The translations under genes and the position numbers were made by a program. Below, piece after piece: positions 51,848 to 61,471 of a stretch of DNA of 64,000 nt. Each line of letters opens with the position of its first letter. Within the stretch, counting starts at the first letter, position 1. The notes beneath the pieces are model-generated. The model searched no databases and had not been told where the DNA came from. It worked only from the letters and a program-made list of their open reading frames with translations. Source of the DNA: Candidatus Poribacteria bacterium (GTDB lineage: Bacteria; Poribacteria; WGA-4E; WGA-3G); the NCBI GenBank assembly GCA_022821965.1, contig JAJECN010000051.1, positions 1 to 64,000 on the forward strand, read 5' to 3'.

Positions 51848-53167
51848 TTACCGCTGATACGCTGCTGGCAACAGTCGATGCACTGTGTCAATCACCAGCT
51901 GTTCAACGCCGGGGGCGAACCGAGTGGGCGGACCGAAATAGAGCATCGCACCACCCCCTTCATAACCACCTTCGGCTAACACGCGTTCCGATGGAATATA
52001 GCACGGAAAAGCGTTTGCGTATGCACCTACCCACAGTCTTTCAACATCTAATTCGCTCTTCAGACGCAGTGAATAATCGACAACGACTTCACTGGCAAGG
52101 AAAACAACGCCGAGTTCATCGCCGAACCTCCACGCCTGGACCGGATAGGAGAGTTCCGTTTGTATCGGTTGTCCTTTCTGTAAGCGTTCGAGGTGTTTTT
52201 GGGCGTGATAGGCATCCGATCCACCTTCCGCAACACGTGTCTCCCATTCTTCACGGGTCGGCAGTGTATCAAACGGCAAATTCACCCGCTCAAACGCACC
52301 CGTTGGAGCTTTAGAGAGTGGCTTAGCATCTCTCTTCAGCATCCGTTGGATTTCCTCTGAAAGTGCTTCTCCGTGTGCTTTCGCATACGCGAGGCGAGTA
52401 CTGAAAACCTCCTCTTCCCCATCTGGCATCGGCATCATCCGCGATTCCGGGTTCGCATCGGCACCACACCCGATTGTGATTAAAGCGGTGACACCGGGAA
52501 GTGCATTTTGGATCGCATCTTGTGCGTAGCCTGCCCAGTCGCCGCAGATATGGTTATCTGTGCCAGCCAACGTGGTGCAGTGGCAGGCATAACTCGCCCA
52601 AACAGCGCGCAATGTGCCGTCTAAATCCCTAACTTGCATACACGGCAGTGAGTGATCCACCGGTCCACCCTCGGTTCGCCGATTTTTGGCGAATCCGAGC
52701 TCCCCGATGTCCCATGTCAACTGTGCTGGTTCTCGGTTTGCGAGTGCTTCCAGTGCGACAGCTTCCATCCAGTCGGTAAGTTGCTCGGTGTACCGATCAA
52801 TCGTTTCCTGTTGTTCCGGCGGTATATCTGAACTAAATAGAAAAGGTGCGGCGTTTGTGAGACAGGGCGCGCTATGCGTGTGTGTGAAACACGCTGCAAA
52901 GTGGGCGCGGGAGATCCCTGTTTTCTGCTTGATTCGGCGCGACACCTCTTCGGTTAATTCATCGGGTAAACCGCAATTTTCAACTGTCACTAAAACAACC
53001 GGTTCATCTGTATCATTGCCGATAGCGAGTGCCTTCGACCATATTGGTTGGATAATACCGTCGGATTCTGTGCGGCGACTCCCATAACCACTAAGCCGAA
53101 TCGGATAGTCTGGTGTAATATCCACTTCGGCGACACCAACCTGAATAACACTATTTTTATCTGCCAT
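51848..53167 (-). CDS. Neutral/alkaline ceramidase-like N-terminal domain protein
   Basis: GGAGG precedes ATG 53167. The 439-residue product begins IQVGVAEVDITPDYPIRLSG and carries ACFTHTHSAPCL, CHCTTLAGTDNHICGDW and LITIGCGADANPESR, all features of the neutral ceramidase N-terminal domain (zinc His residues in THTHS and in the CHCTT segment). The C-terminal lobe of true ceramidases is absent and there is no signal peptide, so this belongs to the short, environmental Planctomycete/Poribacteria-type family. True ceramidase activity is unproven; an amidase-like role is possible. Confidence 0.87.
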   Translation of the reverse strand: MADKNSVIQVGVAEVDITPDYPIRLSGYGSRRTESDGIIQPIWSKALAIGNDTDEPVVLVTVENCGLPDELTEEVSRRIKQKTGISRAHFAACFTHTHSAPCLTNAAPFLFSSDIPPEQQETIDRYTEQLTDWMEAVALEALANREPAQLTWDIGELGFAKNRRTEGGPVDHSLPCMQVRDLDGTLRAVWASYACHCTTLAGTDNHICGDWAGYAQDAIQNALPGVTALITIGCGADANPESRMMPMPDGEEEVFSTRLAYAKAHGEALSEEIQRMLKRDAKPLSKAPTGAFERVNLPFDTLPTREEWETRVAEGGSDAYHAQKHLERLQKGQPIQTELSYPVQAWRFGDELGVVFLASEVVVDYSLRLKSELDVERLWVGAYANAFPCYIPSERVLAEGGYEGGGAMLYFGPPTRFAPGVEQLVIDTVHRLLPAAYQR

Positions 53168-53207
53168 ACTGAATTACCTCCCCGATAGGACTTACTGTCT
53201 ATATACC

Positions 53208-53234
53208 GCTGGTGAGGTTTCAAACCTCGCCAGC
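53208..53234. repeat. Palindrome GCTGGTGAGGTTT-C-AAACCTCGCCAGC
   Basis: Two 13-base arms have one mismatch and share their core with the hairpins at 4818-4838 and 46285-46308. It lies between the ceramidase-like and outer-membrane protein genes. There is no T-run. Confidence 0.7.
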
Positions 53235-53258
53235 GAGGATGTGCAAATCCTGTTTGAG

Positions 53259-54422
53259 TTAGAATCGTAGGGTGAATGCGAATAGGTGTTTGTTTGAATC
53301 ATAAGTGAAAATTTCAACGTTTGTCGTGTATTCCAAATATGTGGTGCCAAGCCTCAACCCAACACCAATAGAGGAACGGAGCTCTGAATTTACTCGTCCT
53401 ATACCAACTCGAAGTGCCACAGTTTTAGGAATTGCTCCTGTCCACGTTTTATGTAATTCACCACCAATAGCAAAACTAATTCCTTTCTGTCCGGTGTCTC
53501 GCCAAATATCTGTCGCCACTGTAATCCATCGCAGAGGTTCATAGGCGACACCGATACCGAATCGGAATGGAAAGGGTTCCACCAAGTCGGCACGTAGGAC
53601 GTTCTCAAAAAGGATACCTATTTGCAACGGTGGATTTGTCTGTGCTGCGTCGAACCAAACCTCTCTTTGAAAACCGAGATCCAATTCCAATCGACTGACT
53701 GTTCTTTCAAGCGTCGGCTGCCGTTTGTGGACAATCTCCCGAACCCGATCACCGAATTGCAATTCATCAATGATTGCCTCAATCAGTTCTTCGGGTATCT
53801 CTACGTCTACCTCAGGTCCGTGACGTGCTGCCAAATTTAAGGTTGAGATCGTTGTGCCTCGGTCTACGGCTTGCCGCACCCATTTCAGACGGGCACCCGC
53901 TGCTGATTTTTTGAATTTGTGACTGAATCCTGCTATCCAGGTCCCTTCTTGGAGTAGGTTGTAATCTGTGAATAGATCCGTTGTGGCAGTAAACTGACGC
54001 GCGTTCCGGTTATATTCGGCATGCGTTCTGTCAAATGTGAAGTTCGCAAAATTCGTGGATCTCGCGGCATAGCCGACACTCATACCCCATTTACCGAACG
54101 CAGACGAATAATAGAACGCCGGTGAAAAGTCAATGTTGGCTTCAGCGATGAATTGTGCAGTTTCGTGTTTCGGTAATTCTGTCCAATGGATATTCTCAGC
54201 AGCAATGCCGAGCGCGAGGTTGTGGTGTTTAACAGATACCAGCGCGGCGGGGTTCCCAAATATACCCGCATCATCTGCAAACATTGCGATACGGGTGCCG
54301 CCCATTCCAGCAATGCGAAGCATCTCGTTTGCAGTGCTGGATGATGGCATAATCGCGGCTAAGATACAAAATACCCAAAAAGTGGTGAGGGACTGACATC
54401 TCGTTCTATTGTGAATCCACAC
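53259..54422 (-). CDS. Outer-membrane beta-barrel protein (PorV/PorQ- or UPF0164-like)
   Basis: The 387-residue product has a signal peptide (LTTFWVFCILAAIMPSSSTA, cleaved near residue 32). LRIAGMGGTRIAMFADDAGI then FGNPAAL follows, the standard opening of PorV/PorQ-like and UPF0164 barrels. Many amphipathic strands follow, and the C-terminus ends in HLFAFTLRF, a typical terminal aromatic of barrel proteins. PorV-type proteins assist type IX secretion, but no such system is in the window, so that is only a possible role. Its start overlaps the upstream ABC ATPase gene by 17 bases. Confidence 0.78.
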   Translation of the reverse strand: MWIHNRTRCQSLTTFWVFCILAAIMPSSSTANEMLRIAGMGGTRIAMFADDAGIFGNPAALVSVKHHNLALGIAAENIHWTELPKHETAQFIAEANIDFSPAFYYSSAFGKWGMSVGYAARSTNFANFTFDRTHAEYNRNARQFTATTDLFTDYNLLQEGTWIAGFSHKFKKSAAGARLKWVRQAVDRGTTISTLNLAARHGPEVDVEIPEELIEAIIDELQFGDRVREIVHKRQPTLERTVSRLELDLGFQREVWFDAAQTNPPLQIGILFENVLRADLVEPFPFRFGIGVAYEPLRWITVATDIWRDTGQKGISFAIGGELHKTWTGAIPKTVALRVGIGRVNSELRSSIGVGLRLGTTYLEYTTNVEIFTYDSNKHLFAFTLRF

Positions 54423-55329
54423 TCATCACCTCAGCGAAAATGTCCTCCAGTGAATGTTTCACCTCACGCAACTGACGGAGCTGGACCCGGGTATCGTAAG
54501 CGAGTTTGAAGAAGAATTTTGTATCTGTTTGTGCCTGACTGTCGGACGTAACCCGGAGGCGTTTATCCGGATGTAGTTCAACCTGATAGTTGTGGCGTTC
54601 TAAAGCAGCGATGTAAGATTCGCTGTCCCCGACAATCTTCAGATCAAACAACCGTCCTTTGTTCTCTTTGAGTGCCTCTATCTGTCCTTGAATGGCAACG
54701 CTGCCGTGCGAGAGGGCAATGATCTCTTGGCATGCGAACTCTACATCGGGAAGTAGATGCGAAGACAAAATCACATTGATGCCCTTATCCGTTGCGATGT
54801 CTTTGACGAGTTCCAGCATCTCCTCTCTACCGCTGGTGTCCATGCCGTTTGTTGGTTCGTCAAGGAGTAGCAACTTTGGATCGTGTGCCAGTGCCTGTGC
54901 TAACTTCACGCGCTGTTTCATGCCAACCGAGTAGCCGTCTATGGTCCGGTAACGCTCTTCATCCAAACCGACATAATAGAGCACTTCATGTGCGCGTTGT
55001 AGCGCATCGCGCTTCGGCATTCCACAGAGTTCGCCTGCGTAAGAGACAAGCTGAACGGCGTTCATCCCCTGAATCAAACATTCATCCTCCGGCATATACC
55101 CGATCTGTTTCCGAATCTCTAATGGATCTGTTTGCACATCCACTCCAAACACAGCGGCTGTCCCTTGATTCGGTTGAACGAAACCGAGCAGCGTTTTTAG
55201 CAAGGTGCTTTTTCCCGCACCATTAGGTCCCAGTAAACCGACAGCACCACCTTGAACTTCTAATGAGAGGTTATCCAGAGCAGTCGTTGTACCAAAAGAG
55301 AGTGTGACGTTCTTTATTTCAATCAGCAT
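54406..55329 (-). CDS. ABC transporter ATP-binding protein (ABC-2/CcmA-type)
   Basis: The 307-residue product has Walker A GLLGPNGAGKSTLLKTLLGF, signature YSVGMKQRVKLAQAL, Walker B LLLLDEPTNGMD and switch His in ILSSHLLPDV, with a C-terminal extension of about 90 residues. This is the form of ABC-2-type exporters and gliding/NatA-like ATPases. No permease is adjacent; the downstream overlapping gene encodes a barrel protein. The permease is probably elsewhere. Its start is not supported by a clear ribosome-binding site. Confidence 0.87.
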   Translation of the reverse strand: MLIEIKNVTLSFGTTTALDNLSLEVQGGAVGLLGPNGAGKSTLLKTLLGFVQPNQGTAAVFGVDVQTDPLEIRKQIGYMPEDECLIQGMNAVQLVSYAGELCGMPKRDALQRAHEVLYYVGLDEERYRTIDGYSVGMKQRVKLAQALAHDPKLLLLDEPTNGMDTSGREEMLELVKDIATDKGINVILSSHLLPDVEFACQEIIALSHGSVAIQGQIEALKENKGRLFDLKIVGDSESYIAALERHNYQVELHPDKRLRVTSDSQAQTDTKFFFKLAYDTRVQLRQLREVKHSLEDIFAEVMSVDSQ

Positions 55330-55486
55330 TTTTTAGTGTAGTAGTTTGTTCCAATCTTTCCTTCTTTAAGATCAGTGGCTTTTAATGAGATGTGTGCTCT
55401 TTAATAAGCGAGTATACAATTTGCTGAGTAACTATACAAATTTAACAAAAATCCGTTTTCGGACAACGGACGAAAACGAGCGAGGC

Positions 55487-56557
55487 TTAATAGTTAAAAA
55501 ATCGTTTTAGGCGTGGACTTATCTGTGTTAAGATTTCATACGAGATTGTTCCAGCACGGTGTGCAACTTCATCAATAGTGATTTCTGCGTTCCCTTGCCT
55601 TCCGATCAGCACCACTTCATCGCCAACCGACACGTTATCTTCAGATTGGAGTTGCACCACGCTTACATCCATGCAAACCCTTCCGATAATCGGACGGCGT
55701 GCGCCACCAATCAACACCTCGCCACTGTTGGAAAGCACGCGCGGATAGCCATCGCCGTAGCCTACTTGCACCATCGCCACGCGGGTTTGTTGTGGTGCTT
55801 TATAGGTTAATCCGTAACTTACGCCTTCCCCTTCTGAGATAGTATCTATCCAACCAACACGCGTTTTCCATGTAAGTGCAGGTTTTAATTCGATAGGTTT
55901 TTCAGTCGAAGGGTAGATGCCATACAGGCTCAATCCCGGACGCACGGCATCAAAGGACGACTCAGGAACCGAAAGTGCTGCACTGTTCGCTGCGTGAATC
56001 ATTTTTCCATCAACATTTGCAAGGACAGACGAAAACCGCTTTAGCTGCACCGAAACAAAACTTTTATCCGCCTCGTCTGCAGCAGCGAAATGTGTAAACA
56101 GCCCTTCAACCTCAAGACGATGTAGTGTTTTCAGGTTGCTCAGAAACTCCATTGCTTCCGTATAACACACACCGCTCCGATTCATACCGGTATTGATGTT
56201 GACATGAACCTTTACAGGACCAACCTCATTCAATGCCTTTGCAAACTCCCAATCACCTATTGTTGGTGTCAATCCATATTCAACGATTGGTGCCACCTGT
56301 GCAGGTAAAGAACTAAACAGAACCAGAATCGGTTTGTGGATATCCGCTTGACGTAGCGCAATCCCTTCCTCAACCGTTGCGACAGCGAACATATCAGCGG
56401 TTGCGTCTAATGCCTCTGCGACACGGACCGCACCGTGCCCGTAAGCATCCGCTTTTATGACTGCTATCAACTTTTTTCCAGTATGTCCCTTGATTGCTTC
56501 AGCATTGTGTTGGATTGCTTGCAGATCAATTTCTGTGTGTGTTCGGAAATAATGCAT
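55487..56557 (-). CDS. alr: Alanine racemase
   Basis: Alr makes D-alanine for peptidoglycan. The 356-residue PLP enzyme has the cofactor lysine in VIKADAYGHGAV (Lys35) and FTHFAAADEADKSF. The catalytic-type Tyr region is GVSYGLTYKAP, followed by VGYGDGYPR and CMDVSVVQL. Length matches the family. The downstream dap-type genes are on the other strand, so it is not in an operon with them. The pot-like permease genes are upstream with 91 bases between. Confidence 0.93.
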   Translation of the reverse strand: MHYFRTHTEIDLQAIQHNAEAIKGHTGKKLIAVIKADAYGHGAVRVAEALDATADMFAVATVEEGIALRQADIHKPILVLFSSLPAQVAPIVEYGLTPTIGDWEFAKALNEVGPVKVHVNINTGMNRSGVCYTEAMEFLSNLKTLHRLEVEGLFTHFAAADEADKSFVSVQLKRFSSVLANVDGKMIHAANSAALSVPESSFDAVRPGLSLYGIYPSTEKPIELKPALTWKTRVGWIDTISEGEGVSYGLTYKAPQQTRVAMVQVGYGDGYPRVLSNSGEVLIGGARRPIIGRVCMDVSVVQLQSEDNVSVGDEVVLIGRQGNAEITIDEVAHRAGTISYEILTQISPRLKRFFNY

Positions 56558-56648
56558 GTCGTCTTTTTTACCTTACAGCGTCAACAGAAAAATTATACCA
56601 CAACCAACACAAATTTGCGAATTGTTTCATGACCCGCTGGTGGACACG

Positions 56649-57437
56649 CTATTGTGCCTCCTGCCTTTGGGAGGTTGTAGCACCGCCTTGAAACCATGAG
56701 AACAGCAAGATAAATACAATTGAGTTCGCCAATAACATCGTTGAGATCGCGTTGATTTTTGGTGTGATACCGAACTTCAGGAGCGAATAGATATGCACAG
56801 ATAGGGTTGTATAACCGACACCAGCAGTGAAGAACGTAATGACAAAGTCGTCTATGGAAAGCGTGAAGGCAAGCAACGCACCACCGATAATTCCGGGGGC
56901 GATGAGAGGGAGCGTTATCCGCCAGAACGTCTGCCACTCATTCGCCCCAAGATCGCGTGCTGCCTCTTCTAAGGTATTATCATAGCCTTGGAGGCGCGCC
57001 CGCACGACAATAGTAACGTACGCGATGTTGAAAACACTGTGTGCTATAATCACAGTGATTAAACCCAATGGGATACGGACTTGCACATAAAACGTCAATA
57101 ACGCAATCGCCAGCACGATGTCTGGAATGATAATCGGGAGGTAGAGGCACCGCACAAGGGCAGTCCGAAAACGGAACCGGTATCGCTCTATCGCGAGTGC
57201 AGCTGCCGTTCCAATAACAGTAGCGATGGCAGTGGCAACACCTGCTACCATAAGACTATTTCTACAGGCACGCCATAGTGCTTCATCTTCAAACAGTTTC
57301 GCATACCAACCGAAAGTGAATCCTTGCCAAACGGAGATCTGCTCGCCGCTGTTGAATGAGAAAACCACGACTGCTAAGATCGGAACGTAGAGGAAAAGAA
57401 AAACTAATCCTATGTTGGCTTCAAGAATCCTTCTCAT
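56649..57437 (-). CDS. potC: Spermidine/putrescine-type ABC permease PotC-like
   Basis: The 262-residue product has six predicted transmembrane segments and the EAA loop LEEAARDLGANEWQTFWRIT, as in PotC/binding-protein-dependent permeases. It follows the PotB-like gene by 27 bases on the same strand. Neither PotA (ATPase) nor PotD (binding protein) is found in the window, so the system is split or incomplete. The substrate could be polyamine, or iron or thiamine in related families. The residue pattern is closest to the polyamine group. Confidence 0.85.
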   Translation of the reverse strand: MRRILEANIGLVFLFLYVPILAVVVFSFNSGEQISVWQGFTFGWYAKLFEDEALWRACRNSLMVAGVATAIATVIGTAAALAIERYRFRFRTALVRCLYLPIIIPDIVLAIALLTFYVQVRIPLGLITVIIAHSVFNIAYVTIVVRARLQGYDNTLEEAARDLGANEWQTFWRITLPLIAPGIIGGALLAFTLSIDDFVITFFTAGVGYTTLSVHIYSLLKFGITPKINAISTMLLANSIVFILLFSWFQGGATTSQRQEAQ

Positions 57438-57464
57438 TTTTTAATTTTGCCCTAACGGAGGCGG

Positions 57465-58313
57465 TTAGGTTGACTTGGGTTCATCCTGTTGTAAAGCACG
57501 GAAGTATAGCACGGTACCGACCAGAACTATACCCATCAACATGAATGAGAGCGCGGAGCCGAAGGGCCAATCCCTCGCCGTTTTGAATTGCCGTTCAATC
57601 ACGTTACCGATATAACTCACTTTTCCACCACCGAGGAGATCAGGTGTTAGGAACGCCCCCACCGTCGGGATAAAAACCAACATGGATCCGGCGAGGATAC
57701 CGGGGAGGCTGAGCGGCACGGTTACGTGCCAAAATGCACGTCGCGGTGATGCCCCTAAATCTTGCGCGGCTTCAAGCAAGGACATATCCAATTGTTCCAA
57801 TGCTGCGTACAAGGGGAGTATCATAAAAGGTAGGTATCCGTAAACAAGTCCTATTTGCACAGCGAACGGTGTGTTCAGTAGTTCTAATGGACTCCAGTTG
57901 GGAAATATCGATCCCAAAAGGCTGTTCATGAGTCCTTCGGTGCGTAAAATCAGTATCCACGCATAAGTTCGGATAAGGAAGTTCGTCCAGAACGGAACAA
58001 CAACGAGGAGCAATAAGATGCTCCGGTGTTTCGGCTTATAGCGTGCCAGATAGTAGGCAAATGGGTAACCGAGGAGTAGACAGATGGCAGTGCAGACCAG
58101 TGCTGTCGATACCGAACGCCAAAGAATACCGAGATACAGTCCATCAAACAGGCGTTGGTAGTTTTCGATTGTGAAATTCCATCGGACTCCGCCATAAGTT
58201 CCGCGTTCTATAAAACTGTAGATAAATACCGAAACAAGCGGGAGCAGGAAGAAGCAGACAAGCCAGAATACAACGGGAAAAAGGAGTATCAAGAGGTAGT
58301 AATTACGACGCAT
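57465..58313 (-). CDS. potB: Spermidine/putrescine-type ABC permease PotB-like
   Basis: The 282-residue product has about six transmembrane segments, the opening YLLILLFPVVFWLVCFFLLP, TFW-type NFLIRTYAWILILR, and the EAA loop LLEAAQDLGASPRRAFWHVT. Its start overlaps the end of the restriction gene by 11 bases, an odd neighbour. In usual order potA would sit directly upstream. Thus a restriction gene may have replaced or displaced potA here. Confidence 0.85.
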   Translation of the reverse strand: MRRNYYLLILLFPVVFWLVCFFLLPLVSVFIYSFIERGTYGGVRWNFTIENYQRLFDGLYLGILWRSVSTALVCTAICLLLGYPFAYYLARYKPKHRSILLLLVVVPFWTNFLIRTYAWILILRTEGLMNSLLGSIFPNWSPLELLNTPFAVQIGLVYGYLPFMILPLYAALEQLDMSLLEAAQDLGASPRRAFWHVTVPLSLPGILAGSMLVFIPTVGAFLTPDLLGGGKVSYIGNVIERQFKTARDWPFGSALSFMLMGIVLVGTVLYFRALQQDEPKST

Positions 58314-61293
58314 ATTCGCTCATGAACTCTCGAAGGGTATTCTGCATATCCCATGGATCTGTGAGTTCGAGAAATGCCCATTCTCCAAACTCGCCATAGT
58401 TGTTCACAGCCGGTAACCACATATTTTTGATAGTGTTTACCTTCTGAACCTTATCTTCCCGTTCCCTGCCTGAAGTTTCAAGAATCAGATTGACGATATT
58501 ATCGCCTTTTCGGATGCAAGCGATAAAGTCTGGAACGTATTGTCGACTTGCGCCATTGTGGTCGGTGTAAGGAATTGTAAAACCCAAGTTGTGGTTTTTG
58601 ACGTAGGCGGTCACTTCATTCATCTGCTCAAGTGCCTGTGCTGTTTTCTGTTCCCATGAATCTGTATCCGCGACGACGTGTGAAATATGGCACTTATCGG
58701 GCCGCGTTTCCCACGTGGGCTGCGTCGTCTCAAAAGCGACATCCTCAGTCGATCCAGTGCGTTCTTTGTCACGGAAAATAGGTAGAAACCCTTTCGGTGA
58801 AGAATCGTTTTCGGTATCGTTTCTTTCAACTTGTTGCTCTGCCCTGAGAATTCCCTGAAAAATCCGAAATGCTGCCTTCCGCGCGATCTCGCCAATCTGA
58901 AAATACTGCGGATGCATATTGTCTTTATAGGTGACGCATTCCTTCATCCATCGGCGCGTGATATTAAGAACTTGTGGGAAGAGCCACCACTTTGCCTCAT
59001 TATCATCGTCGCGAAGGTGCCTGTCCGTTACAATATTCGCGAGATAATACTCAGTTTGCTGTTTTCGGAACCTCGTTAGATAGGGCAATTTGACCTCTTT
59101 GGTTCCCCCTGTTATATCCTCAATTTCTATGAGAGATGGAATTTCCGCGGTAGAGAGTTGATAATGCGATTCTTCAGTAAAAATTGCGTCAAGTTTATCA
59201 GGGGGGACCTGGCGGCGATATCCGGCGATGATCGGGAACGTAATTTCACACGCTGCTTTCCGTTCAGGGAGAGCTTCCACTTCTGTCACAGGGAGCGGGG
59301 GTATTGATCGACCGCTGCCTGTTGCCGGAATAAATGAGAAGGGAACGCCGTAGACTTCAGCGTATTCCGGTGGAAACGTTTCCAAAGGGACCTGTTTTCC
59401 TTTGACATCAATCGTTGTTTTTTCCACATCATGACTGGAGCGGCGTAAACCTCTGCCGACAACCTGTTCGCAGAGCAGCTGCGTGCTAAAGGCACGTACC
59501 CCCAGGATATGCGTCACCCGCTTTGCATCCCATCCTTCACTCAACATTGACACTGAGACGACGCACTTAATTTTTTCGCCGAGTTTACCTTTCTTACCGA
59601 CGGTGTTCATCACCTCACGTAATAGATCCGCATCTGTGACTTTTTCCACGTTTAGTTTGCGTTTGAACTGTTCAATCTGCGTTTGGGAGGCTTTTTTAAA
59701 CGCTCCCTTCAGTGCCTCCCCAGATTCCAGCTGCTTGCTATCAATGAGAAGTGTGTTCAACTGATCGCACCACGTGCTGTTTTCCTCATTGTTGAATATC
59801 GGAAGGTTACCTTTGACAACGACATCCTCACCATCGGGAGTCTTTTTCTCCCACCCAGCGATCCAGTCGTAAACAAGTTTGGAGACCTTTGTGTTATTGC
59901 AAACGACAATCATAACAGGCGGGGTTAACCCGTGCGGATCCTTCTGCCACAAGTCATAGGACTTTTCGTAATTGCTATAAAGACTTTGGAGTGCGGTTTC
60001 TAATTCTTGTGGGAGCTGCGGTTCACCGTCAGAAGCGATTTTGCTGAGTTTCGGACGTACAGTATCCCAGAGGCGGCGGTAGATCGGATCGCCTCTCATT
60101 GTATCATCAGCTACCGGGACGCGAGGGACCTTAGCAATACCACACTCAATCGCATCAATTAACGCGAAGTCGGAGACGACCCATGGAAACAAGACACCTT
60201 CGTTGAGTTTCTTCCCACTCGGCGTAGTCGTTGAATACCCTGACCCTTTTAGAAAGAATGGTGTAGCAGATAAATCGTAAACCTGTTTTACACCGATTTT
60301 TGTTTTAACGGCTTCAATCCCATTTATCCACAATCGCGTTTCATCTTCTGTGGATGCAGAGTCCTCACCTTTTTTAGGACGGTAGCAATGATGCGCTTCA
60401 TCGTTCAGTACGATGATATTTTTCTTGTTACCGATCCCACGGCAGACGCGAACCACCATCTCTTCCGGGGTTTCCCTGAAGTTTTTCGCACCATCACCGA
60501 GGACTTTTTCACCTATTTTGCTCAATTCCTCTTTTTTACGACGTTGGAAGGCGTGATAATTGGTGATAATGATCTTTGCTTGACAGAGCGTATCATAGTC
60601 CGCACGCGGAATCAAATTCATCTTTTTATAGTCGTTTTCCGGTTTTTCAGGGTAAAGTACTTGAAGCCGATCTCTGATCGTTACGCCGGGGGTAACAATC
60701 AGAAATGCATCCGCGAAAAGTGTACTTCTCGGATGCGCGATTTTGTTCAACGTGTGATACGCAATGAGCATCGCCATCACAACGGTTTTACCGCTACCCG
60801 TTGCCATTTTAAAAGCGATGCGGAAGAGGTCTGGATTTGCTTCTTCATTTGCTTCTACAAGTTTATTGAAAAAAGAATCGTTTCGCTGTTTGTTCTCATA
60901 TTCGTTGAGGTAGATAGCAGTCTCCACGGCTTCACGTTGACAGAAATAGAGGCGCGGTTCGTTCTCCGGATTGTTCCAATGCTCAAGGAGCCGTTTTGTT
61001 GTCGGGGTTACACCGGGATAACCGCTGCTCCGCCATGCTGCCACTTGTATCCGAACGCTGTTGATAAAGGTATTCGCCTCCCGGAGATCTCGGGACGGAA
61101 GTTCAAATTGCATTTGTGCCGCCTGTGCCGCTCCCGACTGCTTTTTCGGTTTTGGGAAGGGCATGAAGTATTCACTTCTACGTCTGCCATCAGCGATCTC
61201 TTCGGTGATGCCGCGCGCATTGAATTTGAAATGCCGTTGCGGTTCCTCAAACGGACTATTGATAACTGGGTTGTCTATGGTAACTTTTGCCAT
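58303..61293 (-). CDS. Type III-like restriction endonuclease subunit (Res; BPTD_3080-like)
   Basis: The 996-residue product is an SF2 helicase-nuclease. Walker A is FKMATGSGKTVV (166-170), the DEAD-like box is LNDEAH (298-301), and motif VI is QVVGRGLRRSS. Towards the C-terminus YVPDFIACIRKGDNIVNLIL then ETSG gives the PD-(D/E)xK-type nuclease (Asp and Glu; the final residue is Gly where Lys is common). It resembles DEAD-box restriction enzymes that accompany a DNA methyltransferase. No methyltransferase gene is in view on this side of the window; it may lie past 64000. SD AGGAAG precedes ATG 61293. Confidence 0.85.
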   Translation of the reverse strand: MAKVTIDNPVINSPFEEPQRHFKFNARGITEEIADGRRRSEYFMPFPKPKKQSGAAQAAQMQFELPSRDLREANTFINSVRIQVAAWRSSGYPGVTPTTKRLLEHWNNPENEPRLYFCQREAVETAIYLNEYENKQRNDSFFNKLVEANEEANPDLFRIAFKMATGSGKTVVMAMLIAYHTLNKIAHPRSTLFADAFLIVTPGVTIRDRLQVLYPEKPENDYKKMNLIPRADYDTLCQAKIIITNYHAFQRRKKEELSKIGEKVLGDGAKNFRETPEEMVVRVCRGIGNKKNIIVLNDEAHHCYRPKKGEDSASTEDETRLWINGIEAVKTKIGVKQVYDLSATPFFLKGSGYSTTTPSGKKLNEGVLFPWVVSDFALIDAIECGIAKVPRVPVADDTMRGDPIYRRLWDTVRPKLSKIASDGEPQLPQELETALQSLYSNYEKSYDLWQKDPHGLTPPVMIVVCNNTKVSKLVYDWIAGWEKKTPDGEDVVVKGNLPIFNNEENSTWCDQLNTLLIDSKQLESGEALKGAFKKASQTQIEQFKRKLNVEKVTDADLLREVMNTVGKKGKLGEKIKCVVSVSMLSEGWDAKRVTHILGVRAFSTQLLCEQVVGRGLRRSSHDVEKTTIDVKGKQVPLETFPPEYAEVYGVPFSFIPATGSGRSIPPLPVTEVEALPERKAACEITFPIIAGYRRQVPPDKLDAIFTEESHYQLSTAEIPSLIEIEDITGGTKEVKLPYLTRFRKQQTEYYLANIVTDRHLRDDDNEAKWWLFPQVLNITRRWMKECVTYKDNMHPQYFQIGEIARKAAFRIFQGILRAEQQVERNDTENDSSPKGFLPIFRDKERTGSTEDVAFETTQPTWETRPDKCHISHVVADTDSWEQKTAQALEQMNEVTAYVKNHNLGFTIPYTDHNGASRQYVPDFIACIRKGDNIVNLILETSGREREDKVQKVNTIKNMWLPAVNNYGEFGEWAFLELTDPWDMQNTLREFMSEYAS

Positions 61294-61471
61294 GTGGATA
61301 CTTCCTATCTGTGCGCATTTTAGGTATGTCGATTCTCCAATTCAATTATGGTTGTCAAGATACGGCAGAACTCTTGGCATTCATAGATTTCTTGAATCTC
61401 AACCTCTCAGGTATATGTATATCTTTTTGCTGCGTAATATTTCCTCTGGTTAGGTTCTATTAGTTGAAGCG

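Noticed and set aside
60388-61323. 311-residue plus-strand frame antisense to the restriction gene
   Set aside because: Its composition mirrors the real gene (Phe/Ile/Cys-rich) and no domain is seen; the opposite strand has clear helicase motifs.
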